The notes below the pieces were generated by a model. The model saw only the letters and a program-made list of their open reading frames with translations, searched no databases and had not been told where the DNA came from. A program made the position numbers and the translations under genes. A stretch of DNA of 64,000 nucleotides from Parietaria judaica (lineage: Eukaryota > Streptophyta > Magnoliopsida > Rosales > Urticaceae), in assembly GCA_954871525.1 (NCBI GenBank), contig OX940864.1, forward strand, positions 22,624,001 through 22,688,000, in the 5' to 3' direction. Positions 46,187-59,700 of this stretch are shown in pieces; position 1 is the stretch's first letter, and each line of letters starts with the position of its first letter.

Positions 46187-47423
46187 GTAGGCGGGACGGC
46201 TCTCGTTAAAATCAACTCGGCAAAATGACAACGATGAAATATAAATCCGCGGTAAAATAAACAGCACAGAAGATATATTTAAATATGTTTATCCTTATTA
46301 TATTTTTTTTGGCTACGTCCTCAATTGTGTATATAAAAACTTGTTCAAATTTAAACATAATCAAAACTCTAAAATGAAAATAACGTGTATCCAAGTTAAC
46401 ATCTAAAATTTTCTATTTCAAAAATAAAACTAAATTATTAACAGCACCCCCGGTCGATTTTTTCTTTTTCTAAGTGGAGGGCCGAGCCAAATTCTCGATC
46501 CATTTGCTAAAATACATCTCATTGCGAGAAAAAGCTGATTACTAAATAAATTAATATTTATTATTTTGATAAATTTAAATTTTAGAACCCTTTCTTATTG
46601 AATATCATTGTCAACATATATAAAAAGGTCAAACTTATGTCAAAGGTAAAAATGTGTGTAAGATTTTGTTATGTTAATGTCGTCCTCCTTTAGGCTTCGC
46701 AGCCGCAAATCTTGAAGAAAATAAAATCACGGTCGACATGAAAATTCCCAATAGGAGAAGTGGGGTCCATTTTACATCAAAATCTAGTGGCTATAATTAA
46801 TTATCCAAGCACAGATAATTATTATTTTTTAATATTCAGAAGAAATTATTATGTAACGAATCTAATAAGCGTTGAAAGTCAATTGACGCCACGGTGTTTA
46901 ATTAATTAAAATAAATAAATAATTATGGGAGGACAGCGAAATGCACGTGCAGTGACCTCCCAATGCCGACAGTCGCTGTTAACTGGTCGTTTCCATTCCA
47001 TATTTTATTTATTTATTTTTATTTTTATTAATATTTAATTGTGTGGTGTCGTCACAGCCCAGCTGGCTCTGACCTCTCACCGGACTCACTATTCCCATTC
47101 CGCCGCCACCGGCGGCAATGACGCACGTGACCACCCACGTGACACTCTTTTATATTTTATTTGTAAAGTACTCTTTTAATTAATGTGTTTTCATTGGTTG
47201 GATTTTGTATACGTGAGTGTGAGCTTTTATTTACAAATCGGTGTAGATTTTTTTTTTCTTTTCACATAAGGATAAATTCAAGTGCAAAGTTTAGAATTTT
47301 ATATTTGTCAATAGAACTCTGAACTCTCCACTATCGATTACAAAATTTAATTTATCAATTTTCAAATTTTTGTTTATAAGTTCTATCAATACGTCACACA
47401 CATAAATTCCCGGCAATACATTA
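45622..47423. other. AT-rich intergenic DNA
   Basis: AT-rich sequence with a long (TA)n run at 46,140-46,183. Two CACGTG-containing stretches occur near 46,943 and 47,120-47,145 in a locally GC-richer patch (46,930-47,150), which could be old regulatory or gene-flank DNA. No coding region is supported. Confidence 0.55.
46140..46183. repeat. (TA)n microsatellite
   Basis: An uninterrupted TA dinucleotide run of about 22 units, self-complementary and prone to cruciform formation and slippage. Confidence 0.95.
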
Positions 47424-47432
47424 TTATATATA

Positions 47433-47901
47433 GGGATAATGAAGGCAAAAATACCCAAAGTTTGGTCAAAGAACCTCTCGTGTACCTAAAGTTTAAAAGT
47501 GGTGGCAAAAATACCCAAAGTCACATTTGGGGAGTTGATCACTCCATTTTCGTAACGCCGTTAAATTACCCGTTAACTCTGGCCACGTGGACAAACGTGG
47601 GTTGCTGACATAACAATTTTTGCCACATGAATGAGCCCACATCAGCCTCGTTTATGACAAAACAACGAATTAAACCCCTAATCAATACTATATAATACAA
47701 CTAATGAAACCCCTTATAATTACACTTAACAAAACAAATTTGTCCACGTGGCCAAAGTTAACGGATAAGTTAACGGTGTTACGAGAATGGAGTGGTCAAC
47801 TCACCAAATATAACTTTGCGTATTTTCACCACCACTTTTAAACTTTTGGTACACGAGGGGTTTTTTGACCAAACTTTGGGTATTTTCACCGTCATTAACC
47901 C
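47433..47901. mobile_element. Mutator-like MITE, copy 2
   Basis: A 469-bp relative of the element at 26,315, with 9-bp target duplications TTATATATA (47,424-47,432 and 47,902-47,910). It has the same long inverted arms (GTTTGGTCAAAGAAC, TTAAAAGTGGTGGCAAAAAT, GGCCACGTGGACAAACGTGG) and the same order of internal words. The right end CCGTCATTAACCC is better kept than the left GGGATAATGAAGG. Confidence 0.9.
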
Positions 47902-48304
47902 TTATATATATATAAAAATAAAAAAATAAAAAAAAACACATCACCAGCCAATTTTCCCTGGCTTACATATAAATTTAAGTTGTAAAAGTTTACTATACCT
48001 AGTCGATACATTTATAATTTAAGAAGAAAAATTTAATATAAACCATAAAAATACATATCTCTAGGAGATAAAACCAGTTATAAATAACACTTTATTAAAT
48101 GAAAACAAAAGAGAATCAATTTAGCGAACGGTTGCGGTTTTAACCGCATTAAAGTTTTGTTTTCGTACGACCCTAATTTATCTTTTGTGTCAGGACATGC
48201 TCTAGTCTTAGCTTCTAAAAATATTAAAATTTTATTTTAGTAATCAGTTCAAATTTTCACTCATAATTATATTTTTAATGTTTCAGCTTGCTTTATTTTT
48301 ATCA

Positions 48305-48951
48305 CATTAATTAATTAGTTTTTCCGAAATTTGTATTTAAATCCCGCCCATGACCATGAAAGCACTCAAAAGCAAGGTTCTTAATGTTGATGCCAAGGCC
48401 GTTTCGCCCCCTCCATTTAACAGGCATGCCACATGCGGACGAAAATATCAACGGAAAAATCGGAGAAAAGGGCATGCTGCAAATTAATGCCGCATAAATT
48501 TCATGGGCATGCCGCATGCCTACGGAAAAGTTTGAAGATGATTTAAATATTTGGACAATTTTTTTTTATATAAACTCAAAATTATTTATTTATCACCGTA
48601 AGATTGATAGGTTATATTTCATTTATATTTCATTAATTAATTAGTTTTTCCGAAATTTGTATTTAAATCCCGCCCATGACCATGAAAGCACTCAAAAGCA
48701 AGGTTCTTAATGTTGATGCCAAGGCTGTTTCGCCCCCTCCATTTAACAGGCATGCCACATGCGGACGAAAATATCAACGGAAAAATCGGAGAAAAGGGCA
48801 TGCTGCAAATTAATGCCGCATAAATTTCATGGGCATGCCGCATGCCTACGGAAAAGTTTGAAGATGATTTAAATATTTGGACAATTTTTTTATATAAACT
48901 CAAAATTATTTATTTATCACCGTAAGATTGATAGGTTATATTTCATTTATA
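48305..48951. repeat. 326-bp tandem duplication, near-identical
   Basis: Two head-to-tail copies (about 48,305-48,630 and 48,631-48,951) start ATTAATTAATTAGTTTTTCC and differ only by a few substitutions and a homopolymer length change. Each contains GGCATGCCACATGCGG and GGGCATGCCGCATGCC, partial palindromes. Near-identity in non-coding DNA implies a recent event. Confidence 0.93.
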
Positions 48952-49002
48952 TAAAAATAAAAATATCCCAGTAAATTATAAAAAATATAAATATAGGGTT
49001 AC

Positions 49003-49215
49003 AATTAAAAAAATAAAACATCATATAGATAAGTTATAGTTGTTCACGGGCATGTCGCATGCCAAAACTATGACGGTTGCCGTAACTGTCAAAAAAGGTG
49101 CATGCCTACAATTAAAAAATAAAACATCGTATAGATAAGTTATAGTTGTTCACGGGCATGTCGCATGCCGAAACTATGACGGTTGCCGTAAATGTCAAAA
49201 AAAGGTGCATGCCAA
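49003..49215. repeat. 106-bp tandem duplication of GCATGC-rich sequence
   Basis: GTTATAGTTGTTCACGGGCA and the following GTCGCATGCC...GACGGTTGCCGTAA occur at about 49,036 and 49,142. The sequence shares GCATGCC-type words with 41,460, 48,480 and 52,360, so it is likely a piece of one hAT-derived repeat family. Confidence 0.8.
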
Positions 49216-50862
49216 AGGCACGCCGGAGACATGCCGGAAATTTAAAACCAATAGTATAAAAAAATTGCCTTATTCATAATGGCCAGGCTATGCATGACAC
49301 ATTCTCTAGATAAAGTGCATGCCCTTTACATAATTATATACTTTGACCGAAATAAAAAGAAAAGTTAAATTAAAGAGGAAATTATTATGCCGTTTGTCGT
49401 TTGTGATTATCATGAATACTCATGATTAGTCATCATGTTATATCCACTTTCTTACTTTATGAGTATCATTAGCCTTTAAAACGTGTCATAATGTCATCTT
49501 AATATATGAATATTGTTTGAGAGGCTTATAAAATAGAGAAGTTATATTCTTTGGGCCCACAAATTAGCTATCACCTTTGAGATCAAAGGATTAAATTAGA
49601 CAGCAACAACTCAGTCAAAAAAACTTTATAAGTCTTTTCCTTGAAATATGTATCGACGCGTACGTGTTCAATTAGTCCTTTAATTAAACAAAAATATGTA
49701 ATTAAAAGAAGGTTTAATTGGTTAATGATGATGCAATTTGGCAACGCTATTAGATTGTCATAATTTACAAGGACGTCATGAACGGTTTTGCATTATCTGT
49801 TACTTTATATATTTAGCGAATACAATAAAATATAAATTACGTTTGTGTTTGATTAAATAAGAAAGCGACAACTAATAACCTACCTACGTATTGAAATAAT
49901 CTCCACATGCAAACCATTTATTTGCAACAGAAAATACTTTATATTTTTAGTTTATATACATTAAAATTTGATCGTAAAATTATTTTTAACACATTTAATA
50001 TTCAAAGTAAAATATATATCATAGATTTAATGTTTAGTTTTAAAATATAGTATCAGAATTAAATGTTTTACGAATAATAATATCTAAATCTAAAAGTTTG
50101 CTTTATTAACTTGAACGTTATTATTAATTGTTTCAGGTCTAGAATTTAGATATATTTTTTAAAAATATTATCAGAATTAAATGTTTTAGCTTATTATTTT
50201 ATTTATTAAAAGCAAGATATCATTCTTTAATATATAGAAGAGCTATAATATATTGTAAACTATATTTGCATCGTTTATTAATTCCACGAGAAATATTGTT
50301 CGTATACAGAAGAAAGAACAATATTACATTTCTAGAGGCTCATACCCAACAATTATGAGAAATGAGAATACACAAATTAATAATTAATCTTTTTTTTTTT
50401 CTCATTCTACTTTTCATGTAACACTAAAGAAAAAAGCCAATACTTTGTGGAGGTTTATTGAAGATAGAGCGTGACTCAGTTGACTATACTTGTATAAATT
50501 TATTTATTGTGTAGAGGAAGATGATAAATATTGGTGAAATGCAATATATTTCATCTTATAAATCATTTTTTGGTTTGTGAATAAAAAACTGATTATAGAG
50601 TCTTAATTATCATTTTTCGATGGAAATTATTCAAATAATTGAAATAAAAACATAGATAATTATGTAGAAAAGAAAGAGTTTATTCACCTACTCGAAATTG
50701 ATTCTCAGTAAAATAATAATAAAAAACAATAGTAACAAAAAAAAAAAAAAACTGTAAGATATTTTCACGATCTAATTGTGCTAATACAAAATTACAAAAT
50801 TTCATGATCACCTTACAAAAGAGGCCTTATATATCTATATTTAGATATGTGTGTATATAGGT

Positions 50863-50893
<31 letters not shown>

Positions 50894-52254
50894 GTGTATC
50901 AGTGTATATATGTGTACGAAAGCTCAATACATTAAGTTGGGTGTCCAAATTTCTAGGAAAATATGGCCATTAATATAGCCATTATAAATTTTCGATGGGA
51001 TGGAATGAATTATTGGTACTTATATGTCAATAAATTGGAACACGTTTATTTTTTAATATCTTGTGGCCTCTATGAAGTTATATTTGTTATGTAGAAGCAA
51101 ATATTAATTTTGAGAAAGAAAGCAAACCAAACAATAGAAGATATTTACGCACATGCTTCATGTTGTAAAGAAAAAACAAAAAGGACAAAAATAAAATAAA
51201 AATGATTGAGCTCTTAAGGTTAAAGGATAGCCGATCATTGATACAAGAAGATTCACAAATAGATTCTTCAGTGTCTCCTTGATACTAATAGAAATGTCAG
51301 ATTTCGTTGTGTTTGATTAATATAAAGATATCATAAGCGAATAACCGTGAATTCAAAAAATATATGTAACGTAAGAGAAAACGTACTTAGAATTTTATTG
51401 AAAACTCTAGGAATAACTTATGTGTACGAGGTGCCCGCTCACATCAAACAGTCAAACACATTACCAGAAGTTGAATACAATATTATTTAAAATGAGAAGG
51501 TAAAGGCTACCATTGATGTTATAACTGATTCTCGCAAGATCCCCTTGCATCAGTTATAAAGTCTCGTTTCTCTTCAATATTGTGAAATACGAATTGGCTT
51601 CACTGAAGGTGTGCTTTGTGCAAGATCCCTTTGCGTCATCATCTAGAATATTCTGTTTTTCTTCACCGTTGTAAAACACGGATTGCCTTCACCGGGAGCT
51701 TGTATTTTGCAAGATCATATTGCGCCAATCAACTACAACAAATGTCCAATATTTTTCAGTGCCGTGGATATTGTAGATTGTCTTTCACCGGAGAATTATA
51801 TAATCTCTATAAATGGCCCAAATTTGAACCTTGATGGCCGGTATACGAGGAGTCGTGTCCTAATAGTTTCCATGTATAGCATACACAAATCCTCGGTTCT
51901 TAACCTGTCTCCGACGAATAGTAATCACGAGTAATCAGTTGGCCTTGTTCCGAGATACACGAATCACTGTGATTAATGCGTATAAATTTAGTAAGAATGA
52001 ATCGCGACAATACGAACATTCAATACAACAATGATATATATTTATATATAAAAAATCAATAATATATACATGATGTATATAACAATTCGAACGCCAATAT
52101 TCCTGATAGATTTATCAAAAAAGAAAAATATATAAATGTGAGGTAAAAAAATATTATGAGCCAATATCATTAAAGGTCCAAAATTTATAAGCATATACTA
52201 AGTGGGAAAAGTATTCTAAAAAAGATTATTCTATTTCTAACTATCAACCTTAAT
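49216..52254. other. AT-rich intergenic DNA
   Basis: Mostly AT-rich sequence with an (AT)n run near 50,861-50,885. A GC-richer block with degenerate tandem repeats at 51,533-51,800 is listed separately. Short open frames overlapping that block lack any motif I recognise. Confidence 0.55.
51533..51800. repeat. Three degenerate repeats of about 88 bp
   Basis: GCAAGATC(C/A) followed by TTGC(A/G)(T/C)C starts near 51,533, 51,619 and 51,708. Each copy is followed by a similar TTCTTCA...TTGTGAAA/TTGTAAAA...ATTG(G/C)CTTCAC stretch. Copies are about 70% alike by eye. The unit resembles no element I know. Confidence 0.6.
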
Positions 52255-52262
52255 GTTCTAAT

Positions 52263-55200
52263 CAAGGTTTAAAATACCGCTTGCCGTTTTCGTATCGCAT
52301 TTTCCGTTTTACGGATATATATATCGCTTGCCGATGGGTATGTCGATGGGCAAATCGGAAAAAAAAGGCATGCCGCATACCGCATTTACCGCACTTTTCG
52401 CATGGACATACCGCTTGCCGATGGGGTTTTCGATGGATATTTTGTAAAAAATATTTGAGTATTTCCAACTATATTTTTATATTGTTTTAATTTCTAAATT
52501 ACGTATTTAATAAATATGGCACATAACCATAAAACCATATAATAATAATAAATATGATACCATAAAGTAGTAAAGCACACGCTCTGAGTAGTAGAGTACA
52601 CAGTCATAAAAACACACTGATAATAAAGTCTTAGAGTACAAACACACATAACCATAGAGTAGTAGAGTACACACTCATAAATAAAAACACACCGATAGTA
52701 AAGTCACAGAGTACAACAAAACAAAGCAAACATAGAAAACTCAAAAGATGCTCGATGAACGTGGCTGCTGGAAAATGTGAGGCTGCTCAGTCTGGTAAGA
52801 ACAGTAATCATACCACGAGATCATGGAAGCGTAGTTAGCTAAGTATGTCTGAACATGCGATTCATAGTTGTACTGGTCTAAACCGACGATCGTGTTGAGA
52901 ATGCGAAAATCCGGATATCGACGAATCGGTGGTCTTTGTATAATTTCACCAGCGGGGCCCCGGATCGTGCTGTCTGACGTACAGAATGACATTATTTCAA
53001 ATCTCGATGTCAAACTGTCGATGTCGGTCGACCGCGGCGGTGACGGAGACCGCGGCGGTGGTGAAGCCGGCGGTGTGGGCGGCGCGCCTAGCCATAAGCT
53101 ATCAAAATAACGATCGAAGTTCAGGTTCGCATCATAATACTCATTATGTGGCGGATGGGCACTAGGCGGATTCGAAGAGAAAGCCGGGTGAAATAACCCA
53201 TGCGACGAGGTAGTCATCCTGCCATGGGATGATCCGCCGTGCGAACCCACGTCACCGTAGTAGTCCGCTGTACGCCTATCACCATAGGGGCTGGGTCTGT
53301 GACATAACCGCCTCCTCCTCCCCCTCCTTCTCGTCCTCCTCCCCCTCCTCCGTCACCGGAGCCATTCCCAGAATCATTTGAACGAGGTAAATAACCGGTT
53401 GGAGATGCCCCGCCCCTCGGTGAGTTTCCTGTGGATGTACAGTCAAATATGTCATCCTCACCGTGCCTTGGGTTGACGTGGGTGCGAAGCGTCTAAAAAA
53501 CATTTGTGCCCTGTTCCTCCGCCGCAGCAGCAACCTCGAGATCAGGGTTCCCAAGTTCATCATCGAGGTGGGTCTCTGCTACCCACTCTAAAATCTCTAG
53601 CTCGTTGGTAGAACCAGTATTCTCCATTGCAACCGCGATCCAATCGAACGGATCAGTGAAGTCGGGGTTTTTATGGGCAGCTAGAGTATCCCTGATTGCT
53701 AACTTGGTGTTGTAGATGCATTTCACTAAGTCGGCGATCTTTTGGTACGCTAGCCGATTCCTTTCTTTCGTGTGCACTAGCGCAAAGGTGCTCCAGTTGC
53801 GCTCACACGCCGAGGAAGAAATGGTCTGCGACAAGACCCTCACGGCTAACTTCTGCAGAGTCGGACACTCTCCGCCAAACATAGTCCACCAATCGGCTGC
53901 AAGAGTGAAGTGTAATTAGAATTTTTCCCAATGTAGATTTACAAAAATTGAAATCATTACCTGGTGCCACGTTATTTCTCGCCGCAATAGCCGTTCTAGA
54001 GCGCATTTCACCGTTACACGCTTGAAAGTGAAGCATCTACATAAATGAAACACAAAGTAACAAACATTTTAAAATTAATCCAAATGAAACACTTTTTAAT
54101 TTCAACAAAGTATTCCACTAACCTCGGCAGCCAGAGTCGCGACAGAGTCGTAAGGAAACAAGACCTCATAAACTTTCGACATTTTCAATTGGCATTTATC
54201 TCGCATCTTGATCTGAGGGTCCCATTGGTGATTGGGATTCAACCAATGGGTGACCTCGTGTAGCGGATGACAAAGTTGGTCCTTCCATCGCCTGTGCACG
54301 ATGTTGACGGCCCAACCCCGTCCTCTGAGGCTCTTGAGCTTGCTGTGCAACAGGTCGTATACACGATACATCATGCCCATGGTGAGATGAATCTCCGAGT
54401 CGGTGAAGCGTAAGGCCAAATACATAGGGTCGTATATCTGGATACAGTTGTCAATGCCCTCCCAAAACTTTGAGGACATTAACAAATCCTCGACAGCTTG
54501 CCCTTTGGCCATCCTTTTCCACGAGCTTTCGAACCACCACGGAGAACTGAACATTTGGCGGAGTCCGGCTTTGTTATCCTTCACGCTTTTCACGGCCAGG
54601 TAATTTGTTACAAAACGCGTGGCGCCGGGACGGAGGAGTTCGCATTTCGTCGTCTTCCTCATGTAGTCCAGGACGATGGTGTGGTTATAGATGAACTTCA
54701 CAATTGACCTTGCCTGGTCCACCAGAATCTTGATGAGGTCACGTTTCCCAAGATCCTCAAACATGAGGTCCATGCAATGGGAAGCACACGGGGTCCAGTA
54801 GATGTGGAACTTTTTCATCAACTGCTTCCCGGCTTTGACGTAAGCCGATCCGTTATCGGTGACGAGCTGGACTACATTCTCCGGACCGACCTCGCGTATG
54901 ACGTCCTTCAAGATATGGAAGAGGTACTCTGAGTTCTTGATCTTGTCTTAAGCGTTGATTGACTTCAGGAAGACGGTTTTCCCCGCCGAGTAGACCATGA
55001 TGTTAATGATTGAAAGATTGGTTGGACCCGTCCAACCGTCTGACATGATCGTGCACCCTTTCTCTGTCCAAATCTTTCGAGCCTCTTCTATCATCCGATC
55101 GGCAGCCGCCACCTCTAAGGGCAAATACTTCTCTGAAATTTCATAAGGCGAGGGCATAGGACAACCAGGACCTGTAAAGATAAAATGTTATTATCATTAG

Positions 55201-56785
55201 CTCCCAACTATAGACAAATTATATACTTATATCCGTTACTTACAAATGACATTTACGATTTACCTGCTTCTGCGATGCTATCCGTCATATTCGCGAAGTG
55301 TGGGGACTTCACCTTTCTGAACGAAATGCCTTCGTGAATGAAGAACTTACTCACATTATGGAACACTCGGTCAACCAATTGGGGGAGAATCATTCCCGGC
55401 AACTTCTTCTGTTTCGACTTATCCTTCTTCAAGTGTGAGTACGGAGACGGAATCACCGGCGAAGGGGTCGGTTGTGAGGATGAGGAGTCACCTGCCACAC
55501 TGCCTGCGATGTGCGGGCATTGCTCCAAGAGGTATCGATCTGCCGCCGCTTGTCGTCTAGCTTTCTTTTTTATGCGCATAACCTCAGTCTCCATGGACTC
55601 GTCGTCAGAATCTACTTCATCTCGTATCTCCTGATATCTCTCGTACACCTCGGACGGGACCCCCGCAAGGTTGGTGCGAGCTGGCGCCTGACAATCTCTT
55701 CCATCTTGTTTTCATGGTCCTTTTTCTCTCGAAATTTCCCGAGAATGCCCCGACAAGCGTCTCTCGCCTCCGGCGGCGCACTTGGGCACGGTCTAGTGTT
55801 TTTTCGCGGATCATTCCCCGCGATGTGGTGCTTCATCCGCGTGATGCCCCCACCTTTTATCACATGTCCACAATAATTACATTCGAATCCAGCGCCAACT
55901 GGAGTACAATGCTCCCTGGCGGGATCGACGGGAGCCATATGTCACCTAAATCAAGAATCAAGATTACAATTATATTCAAATTTGAATAACCAATTCTATT
56001 TAATCAATCAATAAACTTAGTTAATTAACAAATTAACCAACCAATTAAAATGAATCAACAATAAATTGACTAATTAAAGGTTCAAAAAGCTTACAAACTA
56101 AATTGAATTGAACAACAAGCTTAGGAACCAATCTAACATAATACCAAATTGAACAATTAAAATTTAAAATGTATAATTATAATCAAATTAGCATTTGACA
56201 TGATCATCACGAACAATAATTCATACAAAATTCAACAACACATAGCTAAATCTATTTTCAACAACACAAAATCCCAATACACATACTAAATTATGTAAAT
56301 ATAGAAGTTAACATCATATTAATCAAGATATCTACAAGTAATTACTCTAAAATCAAGCCCAGAACCAAAAAAAATTGCAAAAATCGGAACCCTAGAACTC
56401 ATGAACAACAAAAACGAAATTTGGTAAAAAATACACAACCAAGCTCGGATTTCCTTCACATTACCTCTTCCTTCGAGCGAAAAAAGCGAAGAAATGGGGA
56501 GGAGCAGAGGGAAATCGGGTGGAAATTCGAGTGGAAAGGGAACTCGCGGCGAAAGGAGTGGAAAATGGGGAAAAATTGCTCAAACCCTACTTTTGTCGAC
56601 TTTCGCATCACCTTTCGTCGTTTTGCAGGCAAAAAACGACAGACAACATGAGCAGCGAATGTCGTTGCGAAAGTCTCGGCAAAAGGGAAAACGACAGCGA
56701 AACGAGAAGGCTTTCGTTTCGGTAGTTCACGAAAAACGACAACCGGTGCGAAAGTCGAGCGATTTTCCCGAAATTTTGAACCTTG
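52263..56785 (-). mobile_element. hAT transposon, 4.5 kb, structurally complete
   Basis: Perfect 8-bp target duplications GTTCTAAT (52,255-52,262 and 56,786-56,793) flank inverted termini CAAGGTTTAAAAT and CAAGGTTCAAAAT. Both subterminal regions are dense in CGTTTT/CGAAAA and TTGCCG-type words. The interior holds a transposase gene on the minus strand that spans all expected domains but carries several lesions. The termini resemble those at 11,220 and 60,026 (CAAGGTTCAACTT), placing all three in one broad group. Confidence 0.93.
52741..55938 (-). pseudogene. hAT transposase, nearly full length but broken
   Basis: Exons on the minus strand are 55,938-55,264, 55,171-54,123, 54,036-53,961 and 53,896-52,741, with GT-AG borders in phase. 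Domains in order: a BED zinc finger (CNYCGHVIKGGGITRMKHH), a DUF659-type start of the catalytic region (CTIMSDGWTGPTNLSI, then VTDNGSAYVKAG and TPCASHCMDLM), the hAT helical region (GATRFVTNYLAVKS, WFESSWK), and the dimerisation domain (CPTLQKLAVRVLSQT, SACERNWSTF). A Gly/Pro/Ser-rich tail follows. Lesions: a one-base loss in a G run near 55,663-55,667, TAA at 54,948-54,950, TAG at 53,493-53,495, and a one-base shift near 53,286. This copy is probably inactive unless these are sequencing errors. Confidence 0.87.
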
Positions 56786-56793
56786 GTTCTAAT

Positions 56794-59700
56794 TAAGGTT
56801 TTAATAGTTAGATATCATAAGCTATGATGCAAATATATATGCATAAATGTTGTCATTAAGGTTTAACAATTACATATCATAAGCTATGATGCTAATAAAT
56901 ATACAAAAAATAATCATGCTATGTTTGTTTGTTTCTTTCTTTCTTTTAGTGCTGATCATCACTAGTTCTGAATGACGAATAAATTCTAGCAGATCGAGCA
57001 TATAATAATAAGAATAAAAGTACTACTTAGTTTTGGTATCATGTCTGTATAGGAATAAATATTATTATTACTATTAATCAGTCATATTAATAATATAAAC
57101 GCATACCTAGGTTGCTAAGAAATAGAATCATGTGCAACAATAAATTATCTATGGAATCCCTATATTTGTCGTGTAATGTGGTTTATAAAATGATCGTGTG
57201 TGTACCATGATTCCATCAATGAATATTTATATGAGATATTGTACAAGAAGGATTTTTATATTGGTAAGTGTATAAGTTTTGTTTGGTATATTTCAAGTCT
57301 TAGAAGAAGTGAATTTAATTATTTAAACTTATATATTTTGTGTGTATGTTTGGTGTCTATGGTCAACCTGGACCAAAAGATTATTTTATTTTTAATTATT
57401 ATTTAAATAATTTAATGATAGGCTCAGTGATTGAGTCTCACTACCTATTTTACTTTTTAAGCTATGTGGTACACAAGCTTGTTGACTTTATGTCTAATAT
57501 AGAGTGAAGAACACGAATCTTTATATTTACTTATAGAAACAAATAAATTTATTCTCCGAGGAAGCATTTATAACTAACATATTTTGTGTACTTGAGAAGA
57601 AAGAGTGATACAGAAACAAAATTAATTACAACTTAAGAAATTCAGTATTTGATTATAATTTTAAAAAATATTATCAGATCAGACTTCTTAATTAAAGACA
57701 AATCAATTCATCTCTTCATCGACTGCTTCTTCTTTAATTTGGTGAAGATACCATCTCGAAACCTGATCAACGGCTCATTTTTTTCTATCTCTTCAAACAT
57801 TTATTTTGTGAAAGCTTAATATTAAGCCAACACGTAGCAACGATAACGCCATCAACAGAATTGGGAGAAGTATCTGTAACGGGATTAGAGAATTTTAAGT
57901 AGTTTTTTTGTAGACGGATTCCTCGGGCATGCTCGTGTCGTGAGAGACCCTTCCTAATAATCAAACGACTTCATCATACTTAATGCGCGAAAGAGGTTGT
58001 CTACCGCATGGCACAAATCTTCTATTAACATTATTGAGCTAAACTCCCATTGTGATTTCTACATAGTTTATTACGTAGGTTTTTTTTTTTTTAAATATAC
58101 TTGTCCGAGTAATCGGTTTGATTAATTATCTACGTGTATTAAGCGTCTCATACTAATGACATATTTTAAGCTAGTTATATTCTCTCTAATAAAGCTCATT
58201 TTGATATTTCCTATTTAAGAGGTCACTTTAGTACATATTATATTTGCGTTAATTATCAACAAGTAAAAAAAAATCAAATTATTTCAGTGAAAATTGATCG
58301 AAAAATAAATAAAAACTAGTAGTGCAGAAGAGTCCTAAAAAAAAAAGTACTAAGTTAATGTTATGGGATATTTGCGACATATATATATTTTTAAATAACA
58401 AGAGTCTTTTCTTTACCGAATAAAGTATCAACACTTTAATAGAGTAGATAAGACGGGTACTAAAAAAACCGATATTTAACTTATCATTATTTTTCTAAAT
58501 CTTTATTTGTGTTTATAACGCGAATAACCTTAATTTTAATTTGGTACTGGTAAGTGTCTGTGTATACAAGCAAAATGGAAAACACAGTTAAGCAAATGCT
58601 GCCAAATGCTTAATTTGGGATTCCCAATTAATTACTTAAATAAGAAGGGTCAACTTCCTAATTAAAGGGTCACGTGTACGATTACTATGATTCACCAAAA
58701 CCCTAATTTTATATCTATTGCTCTCTAGTTTGTGAGAACTCTTTTTGAGTAGTTTAATAAATGGCCGGTTATCTCTACTAATTAACTATTATGCAGCTAC
58801 ATTAGTAACCCATATATTATTCCACAAGAAGAACTACATTCTAGAAGTGATAAAGGGTATTGTTAGATAAATTAAATTAAATTCTTAAATTCAAAATTGA
58901 TACTTGTAATTTATACAACATGCAAATTTGATGACGGCTAAACTTGAATATGTGTTGTAAAATATAAAACAGAGAATGAAATTTGGCTTTCACAGAAGTG
59001 ATAGAGAGAAAGTGAATAAGCATTTGTTGAACGAGATTATCAACGAGGCCAACACGTACAAACTGGAGGGATCTTTTTTTGTTTTATTTTCTATTCGTTT
59101 TATTTTTGTTATATCTTTTTATGACGGTTTACATCTATTTGTATACAATGCCGAGAAAAAACATGTGTCATTTAATAATGAATTGAGGACACGGAGTTGT
59201 AGTATATTATTTATTAGTTACTTTTTATCACTGCATTTTTTATTATACTTTTTCTATTACAAATTTAGAGGTTATATGATGAGAATTCAACACAAATGTC
59301 GAAGAAAAAGATTCAAAAAAATTCCCTAATTTTTTTGGGAATTTTTTTTGAATTTTTTTATTCATTTTTTTTAGAGTTCGCCGCAGCGAGTTTTTTATTT
59401 TTATTTTTTTTACAACATTTTAAAACTAGGAATATATTGCACAACGATTGTGCAGTATAATCAATCGTTTATTAATTAGGGTCCAGCCCAGAATCGTACT
59501 GTGGACCGGTTTACATGTTGATCTATTTTTTGGCATCAACATCTGTAGTGTAAATGATTGATACTATAAATAAAATAAATCATTATATACAATTGGTTCG
59601 TAACAAAGCGAGAACGAATTAAAATAAGTATTTGGGGGTAATAAAGCACGATTAAAGCGACATTAAAGACTTATGCAGATATGGCTCAGCTAAACCGACC

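Noticed and set aside
48311..48903. Similar 68- and 88-codon minus-strand frames
   Set aside because: They are alike because the DNA is a tandem duplication, not because a protein is conserved.
40143..49215. CRISPR-like arrays
   Set aside because: Repeats here are contiguous tandem or transposon sequences without unique spacers, and the genome is a plant nuclear one.
58976..59329. 117-codon plus-strand frame
   Set aside because: Phe/Ile/Lys-rich composition typical of AT-rich non-coding DNA; no conserved motif or splice context.
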